A stretch of 10,664 nt of DNA from an uncultured Bacilli bacterium (GTDB lineage Bacteria > Bacillota_I > Bacilli_A > RF39 > UBA660). A program made the position numbers and the translations under genes. The DNA is taken from positions 1-10,664 of the forward strand of contig CALWAA010000020.1 of the NCBI GenBank assembly GCA_944372725.1. The letters run 5' to 3'. Positions 1 to 6,890 of the stretch are shown here, one piece after another. Position 1 is the first letter of the stretch, and every line of letters begins with the position of its first letter. The notes beneath the pieces are model-generated. The model made no database searches and was not told the origin of the DNA. It saw nothing but the letters and a program-made list of their open reading frames with translations.

Positions 1-1101
1 CATCGCTCTCGTAACTGATTCCCCACAATTTATTAAATACATAATGAACACAAAATATGGCAAATAAGTCATTATCATATCATTTATTCCTTTTTTTAAG
101 CCATCATTTATTGTTACGACTAAGAGAACGATACCAATTATAATAGCGCTTATAAATGCCACTTTTTTCGCACTTTTTAATAGTAGCTTACTATGACGCA
201 TTACAAATAAATCATTAAAATAGGCAAAACCTTTCTTCTTACTTGTTAAACTTTTATCAATATTAATTTGCTTTAAAACATTTTCTTTAGTAATTTCTCT
301 AGCATTGGAAGTAGCATTCATATTCGTATTTGTTAAAACCGCCTTATACATTTCGCGATACTTATTAAATTTTAATATATATCTTATTGCCCATATGCTT
401 ATAAATACAGTAATTATCATGAAAATCACTAATATATAAGATGGTACGACTATATTTATCGCAGGTAATCCATAAGCCAATCCTAAAAATAATAAGATGA
501 GAAGCCAAATATGTTTGACAGGATTGTTTTCATTGATTATCCATTCTTTTTTAGCATACAAGGAAAGATTATGAGCAGTAACCACCATTTTGGCAGATGC
601 TACAAACAAAGGAATGAAAAGACAAATCCCAAGATTTACATGTGATAATGTACCAAAAATAATCGTAAATGGTAAAAAACCAATAATTACTTTTATAATA
701 GCATAAAAATAGTTACTTAAAGAATAATTTTTGGCATTCATACGCATAATAAACATCGCATAATATTTATCTTTAGTTGGATTAAACATATAAGTATTCA
801 TAAAAGCACCAATAATCGTTAAAAATACCAAAATATGTAAAAAAGTACTAGCACTATTTGTTTTATAAATAGACATCATACTAAAAATCATTAAGAAAAG
901 ATATAGTAATTTCCCAATAAAAATATTAACTATTTCCAGTAGAACACTTATGATATTTCCTATGATTTTTAAAACTTTACTTCGATATAATTTATCAGGT
1001 AAAATCTTTCTTATTCCTGGGATACTTTTTAGAGCATAGATAATCGTATTTACTTTATAAGTATTGCGCAGACGAAATGATATCAAGAATGTTTGCAGCA
1101 T
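1..1101 (-). CDS. ABC transporter permease, C-terminus cut by window edge
   Basis: A reading frame stays open for 367 codons from 1101 to the first base of the window, with no stop, so the C-terminus is missing. The protein is a polytopic membrane protein. Hydrophobic stretches lie near residues 49-79, 87-106, 133-169, 199-241, 314-332 and 345-359, separated by Lys/Arg-rich loops. It directly follows an ABC ATPase gene, so it is most likely the membrane partner of an ABC-2-type exporter; the substrate cannot be told. Start choice: an ATG at 1110 overlaps the ATPase stop but has no room for a ribosome binding site. The ATG at 1101 sits about 9 nt after AGAGAGG, which lies in the last codons of the ATPase gene, so 1101 is preferred. 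The ABC-exporter assignment rests on context and topology, not on a recognised signature. Confidence 0.8.
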   Translation of the reverse strand, partial: MLQTFLISFRLRNTYKVNTIIYALKSIPGIRKILPDKLYRSKVLKIIGNIISVLLEIVNIFIGKLLYLFLMIFSMMSIYKTNSASTFLHILVFLTIIGAFMNTYMFNPTKDKYYAMFIMRMNAKNYSLSNYFYAIIKVIIGFLPFTIIFGTLSHVNLGICLFIPLFVASAKMVVTAHNLSLYAKKEWIINENNPVKHIWLLILLFLGLAYGLPAINIVVPSYILVIFMIITVFISIWAIRYILKFNKYREMYKAVLTNTNMNATSNAREITKENVLKQINIDKSLTSKKKGFAYFNDLFVMRHSKLLLKSAKKVAFISAIIIGIVLLVVTINDGLKKGINDMIMTYLPYFVFIMYLINCGESVTRAM

Positions 1102-1102
1102 T

Positions 1103-1801
1103 TTATTCATCCTCTCTTAACATTTCAATAATTTTCTCTTTTAGCTTTTCCCCTTTTAAATTATTATCTACTAAACTTAAGGTTCCGTTTTTTAATACAA
1201 CAATTTCATCACATAAGCTTAAAGCTAAATCCATAATATGAGTAGAAAAAATTAAAATATGTTCTTTTTTAATACTCTTTAACATTTCTTTCATTTCTTC
1301 TGCAACAACCACATCTAAACTAGTAAGTGGTTCGTCTAATAAAAGTATTTTAGGATTAGCAATAATATTGATTAACATTTGCATTTTATTTTTCATTCCA
1401 TGAGAATAATCTTTGAGTAATTTATCGCGGTCTTCTGCCTCTATTTTCATAAAATCAAAATATTCATCTATTGTTTTAAGATTTTCTATTTTTCCTTCAT
1501 TGATTTCTAAAAAGAATTTTAAAAACTCTCTTCCGGTTAAAAATTCTGGAACAGTCGGAGTAGATAAAACATAACCAATATCATCAATCGTAAGTGGTCT
1601 AGTGTTTTTCTCTTCTATCATATTAAACAATCCCTCATCCGGTTTAATATCATCATTTAAACAATTAAAAAATGTTGTTTTACCAGCCCCATTTCTTCCT
1701 AATAAACCATAAATCTTCCCTGATTCAAAAGTAAAATTGATATTTTTTAGTACTTCTTTATTCCCAAAATTTTTCTTTAAATTTAAAACTTCTAATTCCA
1801 T
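1103..1801 (-). CDS. ABC transporter ATP-binding protein
   Basis: A 232-residue nucleotide-binding subunit of normal length for a single ABC domain. It hydrolyses ATP at the cytoplasmic face to power the adjacent permease. Visible motifs: Walker A GRNGAGKT (35-42), Walker B ILLLDEP (152-158), D-loop SLD (161-163) and switch histidine H188 in STHIMD. Two motifs are atypical: the signature is YSHGM (132-136) instead of LSGGQ, and the Q-loop region GYVLSTP (77-82 region) has no glutamine. The ATG follows GGTGAG with a 3-4 nt gap, and the gene has its own promoter just upstream. The start of the permease lies around its stop codon, so the pair is translationally linked. Substrate unknown; the layout (one ATPase plus one permease, no binding protein) suggests export. 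Confidence 0.93.
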   Translation of the reverse strand: MELEVLNLKKNFGNKEVLKNINFTFESGKIYGLLGRNGAGKTTFFNCLNDDIKPDEGLFNMIEEKNTRPLTIDDIGYVLSTPTVPEFLTGREFLKFFLEINEGKIENLKTIDEYFDFMKIEAEDRDKLLKDYSHGMKNKMQMLINIIANPKILLLDEPLTSLDVVVAEEMKEMLKSIKKEHILIFSTHIMDLALSLCDEIVVLKNGTLSLVDNNLKGEKLKEKIIEMLREDE

Positions 1802-1816
1802 AAACTCACCAATAAT

Positions 1817-1845
1817 ATCATATCAAAAAACAAATCATTGTACAA
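1817..1845 (-). promoter_or_regulatory. sigma-A promoter for the ABC transporter genes
   Basis: Read on the minus strand, TTGTAC (1840-1845) and TATGAT (1817-1822) are separated by exactly 17 nt. The expected start of transcription is only about 10-12 nt before the ATG at 1801, so the leader is very short but still holds GGTGAG. It lies in the 52-nt gap after the 176-residue gene, so the transporter can be transcribed on its own. Confidence 0.7.
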
Positions 1846-1853
1846 CCACTAGT

Positions 1854-2384
1854 TTATCTTTGTATTTCTGTTTCTTGTAACTCCATTTGATACAACCAAT
1901 TAATATAATCTTTTAGAAAGCTAATCATTTCAAGGGTCAGGATTTTTGAAAATATGGGATTTATGATAACTTTTTCTTCCATTGCTAAAAAGATAGGAAC
2001 TTCTTTAAAATTTTTTTCTAAATTAAATGGTTGATTAAAATTCATCCATAAAGTTTTTATATCTTCATAAGAACAAACAGATAAATTTTCTACTTTTTTA
2101 AGATAGCTTTTTAATGATACTTTCAATATTTCAATTGAGTTTTTATAATCATGAATTTCTTGTTGTAATTGTTGGAAAGCTCTTTTTAAATTTTGTGATA
2201 TTAAACTAGAATACTCTTTATAACTAATATATTCTAAACATAAATCAAAATTTTGATAATCTACTTCATGTCCATAGCTTGCATCTAATATTTCTGAAGT
2301 ATATTTTATTAAATTATTTAATGTTTCTGTTTTTTCCTCTATTTCGTTACGTAATAGATTAATTTCTTCAAAAATATCTCTCAT
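1854..2384 (-). CDS. Hypothetical coiled-coil-like protein, 176 aa
   Basis: I do not recognise a family. The N-terminal part, about residues 1-30, is heptad-like and rich in Glu, Leu, Ile and Asn. A second charged helical stretch spans about 65-95. The C-terminal half is more hydrophobic (for example LTLEMISFLKDYINWLYQM near 148-166) but has no clear transmembrane segment or signal peptide, so a cytosolic helical protein is likely. Start: a GTG at 2393 is in frame, but AGGTGG overlaps it. The same AGGTGG is 6 nt before the ATG at 2384, which is therefore the better start. It has its own promoter and stands alone between the sufS-sufU operon and the ABC transporter. No function can be assigned. 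Confidence 0.78.
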   Translation of the reverse strand: MRDIFEEINLLRNEIEEKTETLNNLIKYTSEILDASYGHEVDYQNFDLCLEYISYKEYSSLISQNLKRAFQQLQQEIHDYKNSIEILKVSLKSYLKKVENLSVCSYEDIKTLWMNFNQPFNLEKNFKEVPIFLAMEEKVIINPIFSKILTLEMISFLKDYINWLYQMELQETEIQR

Positions 2385-2403
2385 ATTTCCCACCTGTAGT
2401 CCT

Positions 2404-2433
2404 ATTATAAGAGATATACAAACAAAAAAGCAA
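2404..2433 (-). promoter_or_regulatory. sigma-A promoter for the 176-aa hypothetical gene
   Basis: Read on the minus strand, TATAAT (2404-2409) is a perfect -10, preceded 18 nt upstream by TTGCTT (2428-2433) as a moderate -35. The ribosome binding site AGGTGG and the ATG at 2384 follow within 20 nt. The -35 overlaps the T-rich tail of the putative sufU terminator. Confidence 0.68.
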
Positions 2434-2455
2434 GAAAAAACTACTTTAGTTTTTC
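2424..2455 (-). terminator. Weak intrinsic terminator at the end of sufU
   Basis: On the minus strand the arm AAAAACTA (2454-2447) pairs with TAGTTTTT (2443-2436) across a 3-nt loop AAG. The stop codon TAG of sufU is the start of the 3' arm. A T-rich stretch with one interruption (CTTGCTTTTTT) follows. The stem is almost all A-U pairs, so efficiency is doubtful. Its position at the end of the operon and before a new promoter supports it. Confidence 0.42.
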
Positions 2456-2863
2456 TAAAATAGCTTTCTCAATACCTTTTAAAGGAAGATTAGCACAAAC
2501 TTTGCGATTTCCTTGCTTACTAACTTCTTCATAACAACAAGCATCTCCTAATAATTCTTGATTAAAATCATCGCCACTTGTCATACGATAAAATTCCTTA
2601 ATATATTCTAATGCTTCTCCGGCTTTCTTACCAATTAAATTTTTTATCATAATTGAAGTCGAAGATATAGATACAGCACAAGCTTCCCCATCAAAAACAA
2701 TATCTTCTAGGACATCTTCATTCCATTTAATATATAAATTAATATTATCAATACAAGATTCGTTCCGCGTATTTACAGCATCATAACCATCATGAGGCAA
2801 ATCTCTATTTTGAGGATGAAGATAATTTTCCATAATAATTTCTCTTGATTGTTCTTTATCCAT
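2441..2863 (-). CDS. sufU: SufU-type zinc-dependent sulfurtransferase
   Basis: 140 residues, the normal length for SufU of Bacillota. SufU accepts persulfide sulfur from the SufS cysteine desulfurase for Fe-S cluster assembly; in Bacillus subtilis it acts as a zinc-dependent sulfur shuttle and not as an IscU-style scaffold. The zinc-ligand set is intact and in the expected places: C37 and D39 (SCID), C62 (EACAVS) and C123 (KVCANL). It also has the SufU-specific insertion region (about residues 77-105) between the second and third cysteine sites. It begins one base after the sufS stop, so the two are co-transcribed and probably translationally coupled. An AGAGATG-like ribosome binding site lies in the end of sufS. 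The start ATG at 2863 fits the family N-terminus. Confidence 0.93.
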   Translation of the reverse strand: MDKEQSREIIMENYLHPQNRDLPHDGYDAVNTRNESCIDNINLYIKWNEDVLEDIVFDGEACAVSISSTSIMIKNLIGKKAGEALEYIKEFYRMTSGDDFNQELLGDACCYEEVSKQGNRKVCANLPLKGIEKAILEKLK

Positions 2864-2864
2864 A

Positions 2865-4061
2865 TTAAATCATCTCTTTTATTATTTTATCATAATCACT
2901 TAATAATTCAACTAAACTATCAATTTCTTCAAAGGTATTGTAAAAATATAAACTCACTCTTACTGTATTATTTACGCCAACACTTGATTTTAATATTTTA
3001 GCACAATGATTTCCAGCTCTAACACATATGTTATATTTATTTAAGTAATAAGCAACATCTTGGCTAAAAACACCAGATACATTAAAGGTTACTATACCAC
3101 TATCACTTTCAATATTAATAATATCAATATATTTTAGGGGCAGTAACTTATCGATTAAATATTTTCTTAAACTAATTTCCTGTTTATGAATATTATCCAT
3201 CCCTATTTTGTTTAAGTATTTTATAGCTTCACCAAAGCCAATTACCCCCGCTATATTTCTTGTGCCTGCTTCTAATCTAGTTGGAAGTTCACTTAAAATA
3301 ACCTCACTTGGATTATCAAATGACTCATTCATTCCACCGCCAAGTATAATCGGTTCTAAATGTTCTAATAGTTCTTTTTTTCCATATAAAACTCCCACAC
3401 CTGTTGGACCACACATTTTATGAGCCGAAAAAGCTAAAAAGTCAACATCTAAATCTTGAACATCTACTTTCATATGAGGTACCATTTGCGCCCCATCGAC
3501 AACGACAAAAATATTATTTTCATGAGCCAGTTTGCATATTTCTTTGATTGGTCTAATATCACCAATGACATTGGTAATACCCGCAATACTAATTACTTTT
3601 GTTTCTGGTTTTATTACTCTTTTAAGATTATCTATTGTAACATAATAATTATTGTCTAAAGGAATATAACTTATTTTAATTCCCTTTTTATTAGCTAAAT
3701 TAAACCAAGGAAGGACATTTGAGGCATGTTCACTAGTAGTAATTAAAACTTCATCACCAGGTTCTAGAAGATTAGCAAAAAAACCATTGGTAATCATATT
3801 TAAAGATTCTGTTGCCCCACTTGTAAAAACAATTTCTTCTAAATATTGGGCATTGATAAAATCTTTTACAAGTTCTCTCGTGCTTTCATATTCTCTATCT
3901 ACTTTATAAGATAAATCATAATCACCACGATGAGCATTCGCAGGATAATTCGTATAATAATCAACCATTTTATCAATAACACATTTTGGTTTTAAACTGG
4001 TAGCACCATTATCAAAATATATTATTTCTTCCTTTAAAAGAGGAAAATCTTCTCTATTCAT
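2865..4061 (-). CDS. sufS: SufS class II cysteine desulfurase
   Basis: 398 residues, full length for a PLP-dependent SufS (about 400). It removes sulfur from L-cysteine, giving alanine and an enzyme-bound persulfide handed to SufU. Visible features: substrate/PLP region FDNGATS (16-22), NAHRG (42-46), TSGATE (80-85), histidine H112 in TTSEHASN, PLP-binding aspartate D189 in VVDGAQ, Schiff-base lysine K215 in SAHKMCGPTG, RLEAGTRN (262-269), and catalytic cysteine C353 in RAGNHCA. The ATG at 4061 is preceded by GGAGGTGA at good spacing, the strongest ribosome binding site in the window. It follows the 287-aa gene by 30 nt and precedes sufU by one base. The scaffold genes sufB, sufC and sufD, often clustered with this pair, are not in the window. 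Confidence 0.96.
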   Translation of the reverse strand: MNREDFPLLKEEIIYFDNGATSLKPKCVIDKMVDYYTNYPANAHRGDYDLSYKVDREYESTRELVKDFINAQYLEEIVFTSGATESLNMITNGFFANLLEPGDEVLITTSEHASNVLPWFNLANKKGIKISYIPLDNNYYVTIDNLKRVIKPETKVISIAGITNVIGDIRPIKEICKLAHENNIFVVVDGAQMVPHMKVDVQDLDVDFLAFSAHKMCGPTGVGVLYGKKELLEHLEPIILGGGMNESFDNPSEVILSELPTRLEAGTRNIAGVIGFGEAIKYLNKIGMDNIHKQEISLRKYLIDKLLPLKYIDIINIESDSGIVTFNVSGVFSQDVAYYLNKYNICVRAGNHCAKILKSSVGVNNTVRVSLYFYNTFEEIDSLVELLSDYDKIIKEMI

Positions 4062-4091
4062 TCCCTCACCTCCATCATTTACTATTTTATC

Positions 4092-4955
4092 TTATTCTTT
4101 TTTTCTAGCTCTACTTATAATAAACGCCTTTTTTTCTCCAAAATTTAATTCCAATTTTCTACTTTGATAATATAAATTTCTGATTTCTTCATCTAAACTG
4201 GTTTCTTCAGGATTATCATAATTTTTGATAGTAATCTTATTTTCTTCATGAATAGACCCTTCAATACTTACTTGCACTTGCTTCTTCAAGGAACTTAAAT
4301 AATACTTTTCAACCATTCCTTCCCTTAATATCAATTTATCTAATAAAATATCTTTTCCATCTTCTGTCATAAAAATAGATACGATGGATTCAATTCCTTT
4401 TTCATAAGCTGTTTGACCTGTAAAAAAGCGGTCATGGTATATTCTCATTAAGTCAATAATACTTGCATTTTCTTTTAACGAACTAAAATAAACACCATCT
4501 AAATAATATTTTATATCATAAGGGATTTCAAATCTAAATTTTCTATTAGCAAAAATGATATCAATATATAAATAATGAGAGTCTATCTTTTCTTTTATTT
4601 CCCTGTCTTTTAGTTTTTGAAAAAAAGAAATTAAACTTAAATAAAAATTGTTTTTATCCCAATCAAAACGATAACTATAAGTTTCATTTTTATAATTAAT
4701 AATAAAAACATCATCTACTAAAGTTAAAGTTAAACTCTGGTTATTGGAAGCAGCTTCAAAAACAAATTTCATTGTATTTTCTAAACATTCTTCTCTAATT
4801 AGTTTTAGAAAGAACGTTTTAGAATTTAATAAAGGCAAAATCACATTGCTTGCTGCTTGCAGTGTCATCTTATAACGACTAATGATATTTTCTATTCTAC
4901 TATCATATATAAAAGAGATAGTATTCGTGATTTTAAATGTATAATCTCGATTCAT
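4092..4955 (-). CDS. Hypothetical protein, 287 aa, upstream of sufS
   Basis: I do not recognise a family. The protein is cytosolic in appearance: no signal peptide or membrane segment, many alternating hydrophobic/charged stretches suggesting beta-strands (for example residues 75-95, ending TYSYRFDW) and a Lys/Arg-rich C-terminus ending in RARKKE. It has no cysteine pattern that would suggest metal or Fe-S binding, so the SufS neighbourhood does not by itself assign it to sulfur metabolism. The ATG at 4955 has AGGTGAG 3-4 nt upstream. That site lies only a few bases after the T-tract of the preceding hairpin, leaving no room for a promoter. Transcription must therefore read through the hairpin or begin inside the 139-aa gene. 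The 30-nt gap to sufS suggests one transcript with sufS and sufU. Confidence 0.82.
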   Translation of the reverse strand: MNRDYTFKITNTISFIYDSRIENIISRYKMTLQAASNVILPLLNSKTFFLKLIREECLENTMKFVFEAASNNQSLTLTLVDDVFIINYKNETYSYRFDWDKNNFYLSLISFFQKLKDREIKEKIDSHYLYIDIIFANRKFRFEIPYDIKYYLDGVYFSSLKENASIIDLMRIYHDRFFTGQTAYEKGIESIVSIFMTEDGKDILLDKLILREGMVEKYYLSSLKKQVQVSIEGSIHEENKITIKNYDNPEETSLDEEIRNLYYQSRKLELNFGEKKAFIISRARKKE

Positions 4956-4965
4956 AAACTCACCT

Positions 4966-4999
4966 AAAAAAAATATGTTACTTTTCTTGTAACATATTT
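4966..4999 (-). terminator. Strong intrinsic terminator or attenuator after the 139-aa gene
   Basis: On the minus strand AAATATGTTAC (4999-4989) and GTAACATATTT (4981-4971) form a perfect 11-bp stem with a 7-nt loop AAGAAAA, followed by an uninterrupted run of eight T (4973-4966). The 5' arm and loop are the last codons of the 139-aa gene, and its TAA stop is at the start of the 3' arm. The T-run is followed at once by the ribosome binding site of the 287-aa gene, so this hairpin may act as a partial terminator within an operon. Confidence 0.85.
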
Positions 5000-5397
5000 A
5001 GTAAATCAATTTTAAATTTGTCTTTTGATGCGTTAGCTTTTGATATCATTATTCCTTTATATGTTGCAAGTTCACTCATATGACCTTCTAATAAAATTTC
5101 TGTTGGTGTAATGGTTTCAAGCATAATTGTACCCTCATTTAAATAAACAGTATAATAAAGTTTTACTTCACCGTGAACTTGAGCAAACATTTTATCACTT
5201 GGAAGCTTTAATTCATATTTTGCCGTATTATCCTTTTTATTTGTACTAATTAATTCCCCTACAAATTCACCACTTCTAAGCGCTGGATAATAATCAAAAT
5301 TTAGTTTTTTAAATGCTAACATATTGTATTTTTTTAATGCTCTTTCTAGTTTTTTGAACTCATTTTCATTAAAATAATCTAAAACGTAACCTTTCAT
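4978..5397 (-). CDS. Hypothetical protein, 139 aa
   Basis: I do not recognise a family. The N-terminal 35 residues are helical and Lys-rich. The middle (about 40-105) looks like a set of beta-strands with conserved-looking turns (GEFVGELIST, VHGEVKLYYTVYL, TPTEILLEGH), and the end is helical again. It has no signal peptide, membrane segment, cysteine or evident catalytic motif. The ATG at 5397 is preceded 7 nt upstream by GGGGG. The gene has a near-perfect consensus promoter and is closed by a strong hairpin, so it is probably expressed at a high level as a single-gene transcript, with some read-through into the 287-aa gene and sufS-sufU. Confidence 0.8.
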   Translation of the reverse strand: MKGYVLDYFNENEFKKLERALKKYNMLAFKKLNFDYYPALRSGEFVGELISTNKKDNTAKYELKLPSDKMFAQVHGEVKLYYTVYLNEGTIMLETITPTEILLEGHMSELATYKGIMISKANASKDKFKIDLLNMLQEK

Positions 5398-5427
5398 ATT
5401 TTAACCCCCTATTTCAATTACGTATTC

Positions 5428-5456
5428 ATTATAGCATATTTTAAAATATTTGTCAA
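5428..5456 (-). promoter_or_regulatory. Near-perfect sigma-A promoter for the 139-aa gene
   Basis: On the minus strand TTGACA (5451-5456) and TATAAT (5428-5433) are separated by exactly 17 nt, and TGC before the -10 gives an extended -10. All three elements match consensus, making this one of the two strongest promoters in the window. A GGGGG ribosome binding site and the ATG at 5397 follow. Confidence 0.92.
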
Positions 5457-5480
5457 ATCGATGTAAAAATTTTAGTTTTG

Positions 5481-5747
5481 CTATTGATTTTTGTCGATTT
5501 TTAATTTCACAATGGTTTCGCCTGGATTCCAAATGTTTAGTCGAAAAGAATCCACTTGCTTATTCTTTTTCAATAATTCGTGGACTCTATTGCGAAGAAT
5601 ATTAGAACTTCTTCCATGAATAATGCCAATATACACATTTCCCAATTTAACATTATCCTTAATAAAATCATTTAGAAAGTATCCAACCGTATCCGTAGTT
5701 TCCCCATGAACATTTAACACTGGGGATTTACTATTAAACATTTCCAT
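5481..5747 (-). CDS. Stand-alone Smr-domain protein, 88 aa
   Basis: The 88 residues are almost exactly one Smr domain, the module found at the C-terminus of MutS2 and in small stand-alone proteins. Family members are linked to nucleic-acid cleavage and, for MutS2, to handling stalled ribosomes. The first motif is LNVHGET (11-17) and the second IIHGRSSNILR (42-52), followed by the expected helix and SFRLN...TIVKLK strands. Two family-typical positions differ: the usual LDxH is LNVH (N12), and the usual HGxG is HGRS (S47). Nuclease activity is therefore uncertain. Start: the ATG at 5747 has GGA 8 nt upstream and overlaps the end of the kinase gene by 14 nt; an ATG at 5741 is an alternative. It is translated in a different frame from the kinase, as its coupled downstream partner. 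Confidence 0.85.
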   Translation of the reverse strand: MEMFNSKSPVLNVHGETTDTVGYFLNDFIKDNVKLGNVYIGIIHGRSSNILRNRVHELLKKNKQVDSFRLNIWNPGETIVKLKIDKNQ

Positions 5748-6837
5748 TGTTATTATCCGGACTAATAACTGGAATAGTAGCACCACCAACGGTAAATGTG
5801 CTTTCAAAGCCTGGTGTTGTAGTGGTAGCCGTTGGTATAACTATCTTACTAGCATCTGGTATTTCTGGTAAAACATCTTCCGAATTCACTTCAACTGGTT
5901 TAACTTCTTCTTTTGGTGGAGCTTCTACAATATTAAATTTTTGATTATAATAATTAATGACTTCTTTTAAATTAGGAATAGAAGTTCTACCACCCATTTT
6001 TCCAACTGAAAGCCCTGCTGTAATATTAGAATAGGTTATAGCTTTCTCTAAATCAAAATTATTGGCTAAACAATAAACAAAGGCTCCATGAAAGATATCT
6101 CCAGAACAACTTGGGTCCACAACTTTTGTCTTTATTCCTGGCATAATTTTAATTTCCCCATTAAAAGAATACATAGCTCCCATTTCTTCAAGTGTTACTA
6201 CAATATTATTATTTGGATAACGGTCTTTTAGTTTTTTATATACTTGAACAAGTGTTGAAGAATTGTTATAGTCTATTTTGATACCACTAACTGCTTCAGC
6301 AAAGCCTTTAGAACAGACAATATACTTCACATATTTACATAATTCCAATAAATCACGGTCTACTCTTCCAGCATCTAAAATACTAATTGCTTTCGGAAAT
6401 TTGTTTAAAGCATTAATAGTGGCACTATATTCTTTTCCATCAGTAAAAATTACATCTGGCGCAATATTATATTCATATTTTTTTAATTGAGGTTGGGTTG
6501 CACCAACGACATCAAAACGAGTTCTAGTACCATTTTTTTTATTTACTAAAATAATAGATAAAGGTGTACCAATTTCATAAGAATTCTCTATTAAATCGGT
6601 TTTAACCATCGCTTGTTCTAATTCTTTTCTAATTTGGGCACCATAATCATCACTGCCTACTACACCAGCAAAATAAGATGTTTCTCCCCATTTTCCAAGT
6701 AAATATGCTACATTTGCAGCAGTTCCACCGCCAGATTCTATTTTTTCACTTAATAAATATTTAGTACCTTCCACTGGATATTCATCTACAGGACAGCTGA
6801 TATCATAACTAGTTCTTCCTATGCTTAGTATCGTCAT
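5734..6837 (-). CDS. PfkB-family carbohydrate/nucleoside kinase with C-terminal tail
   Basis: A 367-residue cytosolic kinase of the ribokinase/PfkB superfamily; it phosphorylates a sugar or nucleoside with ATP, but the substrate cannot be told. Numbered from the ATG at 6837, the first signature is GGGTAANVAYLLGKWG (36-51), followed by GVVGSDDYG (58-66). The second is DPSCSGDIFHGAF (241-253), with catalytic base D247; here the usual GAGD is CSGD. The kinase fold ends near residue 303. About 60 further residues are rich in Pro, Glu, Val and Thr (APPKEEVKPVEV, TATTTT), unusual for this family. Start: an in-frame GTG at 6846 lies within the ribosome binding site AGAGGTGG, which is correctly placed for the ATG at 6837. 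It is the first gene of a two-gene operon with the Smr protein, under a promoter just upstream. Confidence 0.9.
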   Translation of the reverse strand: MTILSIGRTSYDISCPVDEYPVEGTKYLLSEKIESGGGTAANVAYLLGKWGETSYFAGVVGSDDYGAQIRKELEQAMVKTDLIENSYEIGTPLSIILVNKKNGTRTRFDVVGATQPQLKKYEYNIAPDVIFTDGKEYSATINALNKFPKAISILDAGRVDRDLLELCKYVKYIVCSKGFAEAVSGIKIDYNNSSTLVQVYKKLKDRYPNNNIVVTLEEMGAMYSFNGEIKIMPGIKTKVVDPSCSGDIFHGAFVYCLANNFDLEKAITYSNITAGLSVGKMGGRTSIPNLKEVINYYNQKFNIVEAPPKEEVKPVEVNSEDVLPEIPDASKIVIPTATTTTPGFESTFTVGGATIPVISPDNNNGNV

Positions 6838-6861
6838 TGCATCCACCTCTTCATATTATTT

Positions 6862-6890
6862 ATCATACCATATTTTCAACAAAAAATAAA
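6862..6890 (-). promoter_or_regulatory. Extended -10 promoter for the PfkB kinase and Smr genes
   Basis: On the minus strand TATGAT (6862-6867) is preceded by TGG, giving an extended -10. A weak -35 TTTATT (6885-6890) lies 17 nt further upstream. That -35 is built from the 3' arm and T-run of the alaS terminator, so promoter and terminator are nested. Confidence 0.65.

Noticed and set aside
5455..5500. Inverted repeat AAATCGA (5455-5461) and TCGATTT (5494-5500) around the end of the Smr gene, touching the -35 of the next promoter
   Set aside because: The arms are 7 nt with a 32-nt loop in an AT-rich region and have no T-run; neither a terminator nor a convincing operator.
5748..5807. Extended start of the Smr gene at 5807, giving a hydrophobic leader that looks like a signal segment
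   Set aside because: It is an out-of-frame reading of the kinase tail codons. The Smr domain begins after the ATG at 5747, which gives a normal domain length.
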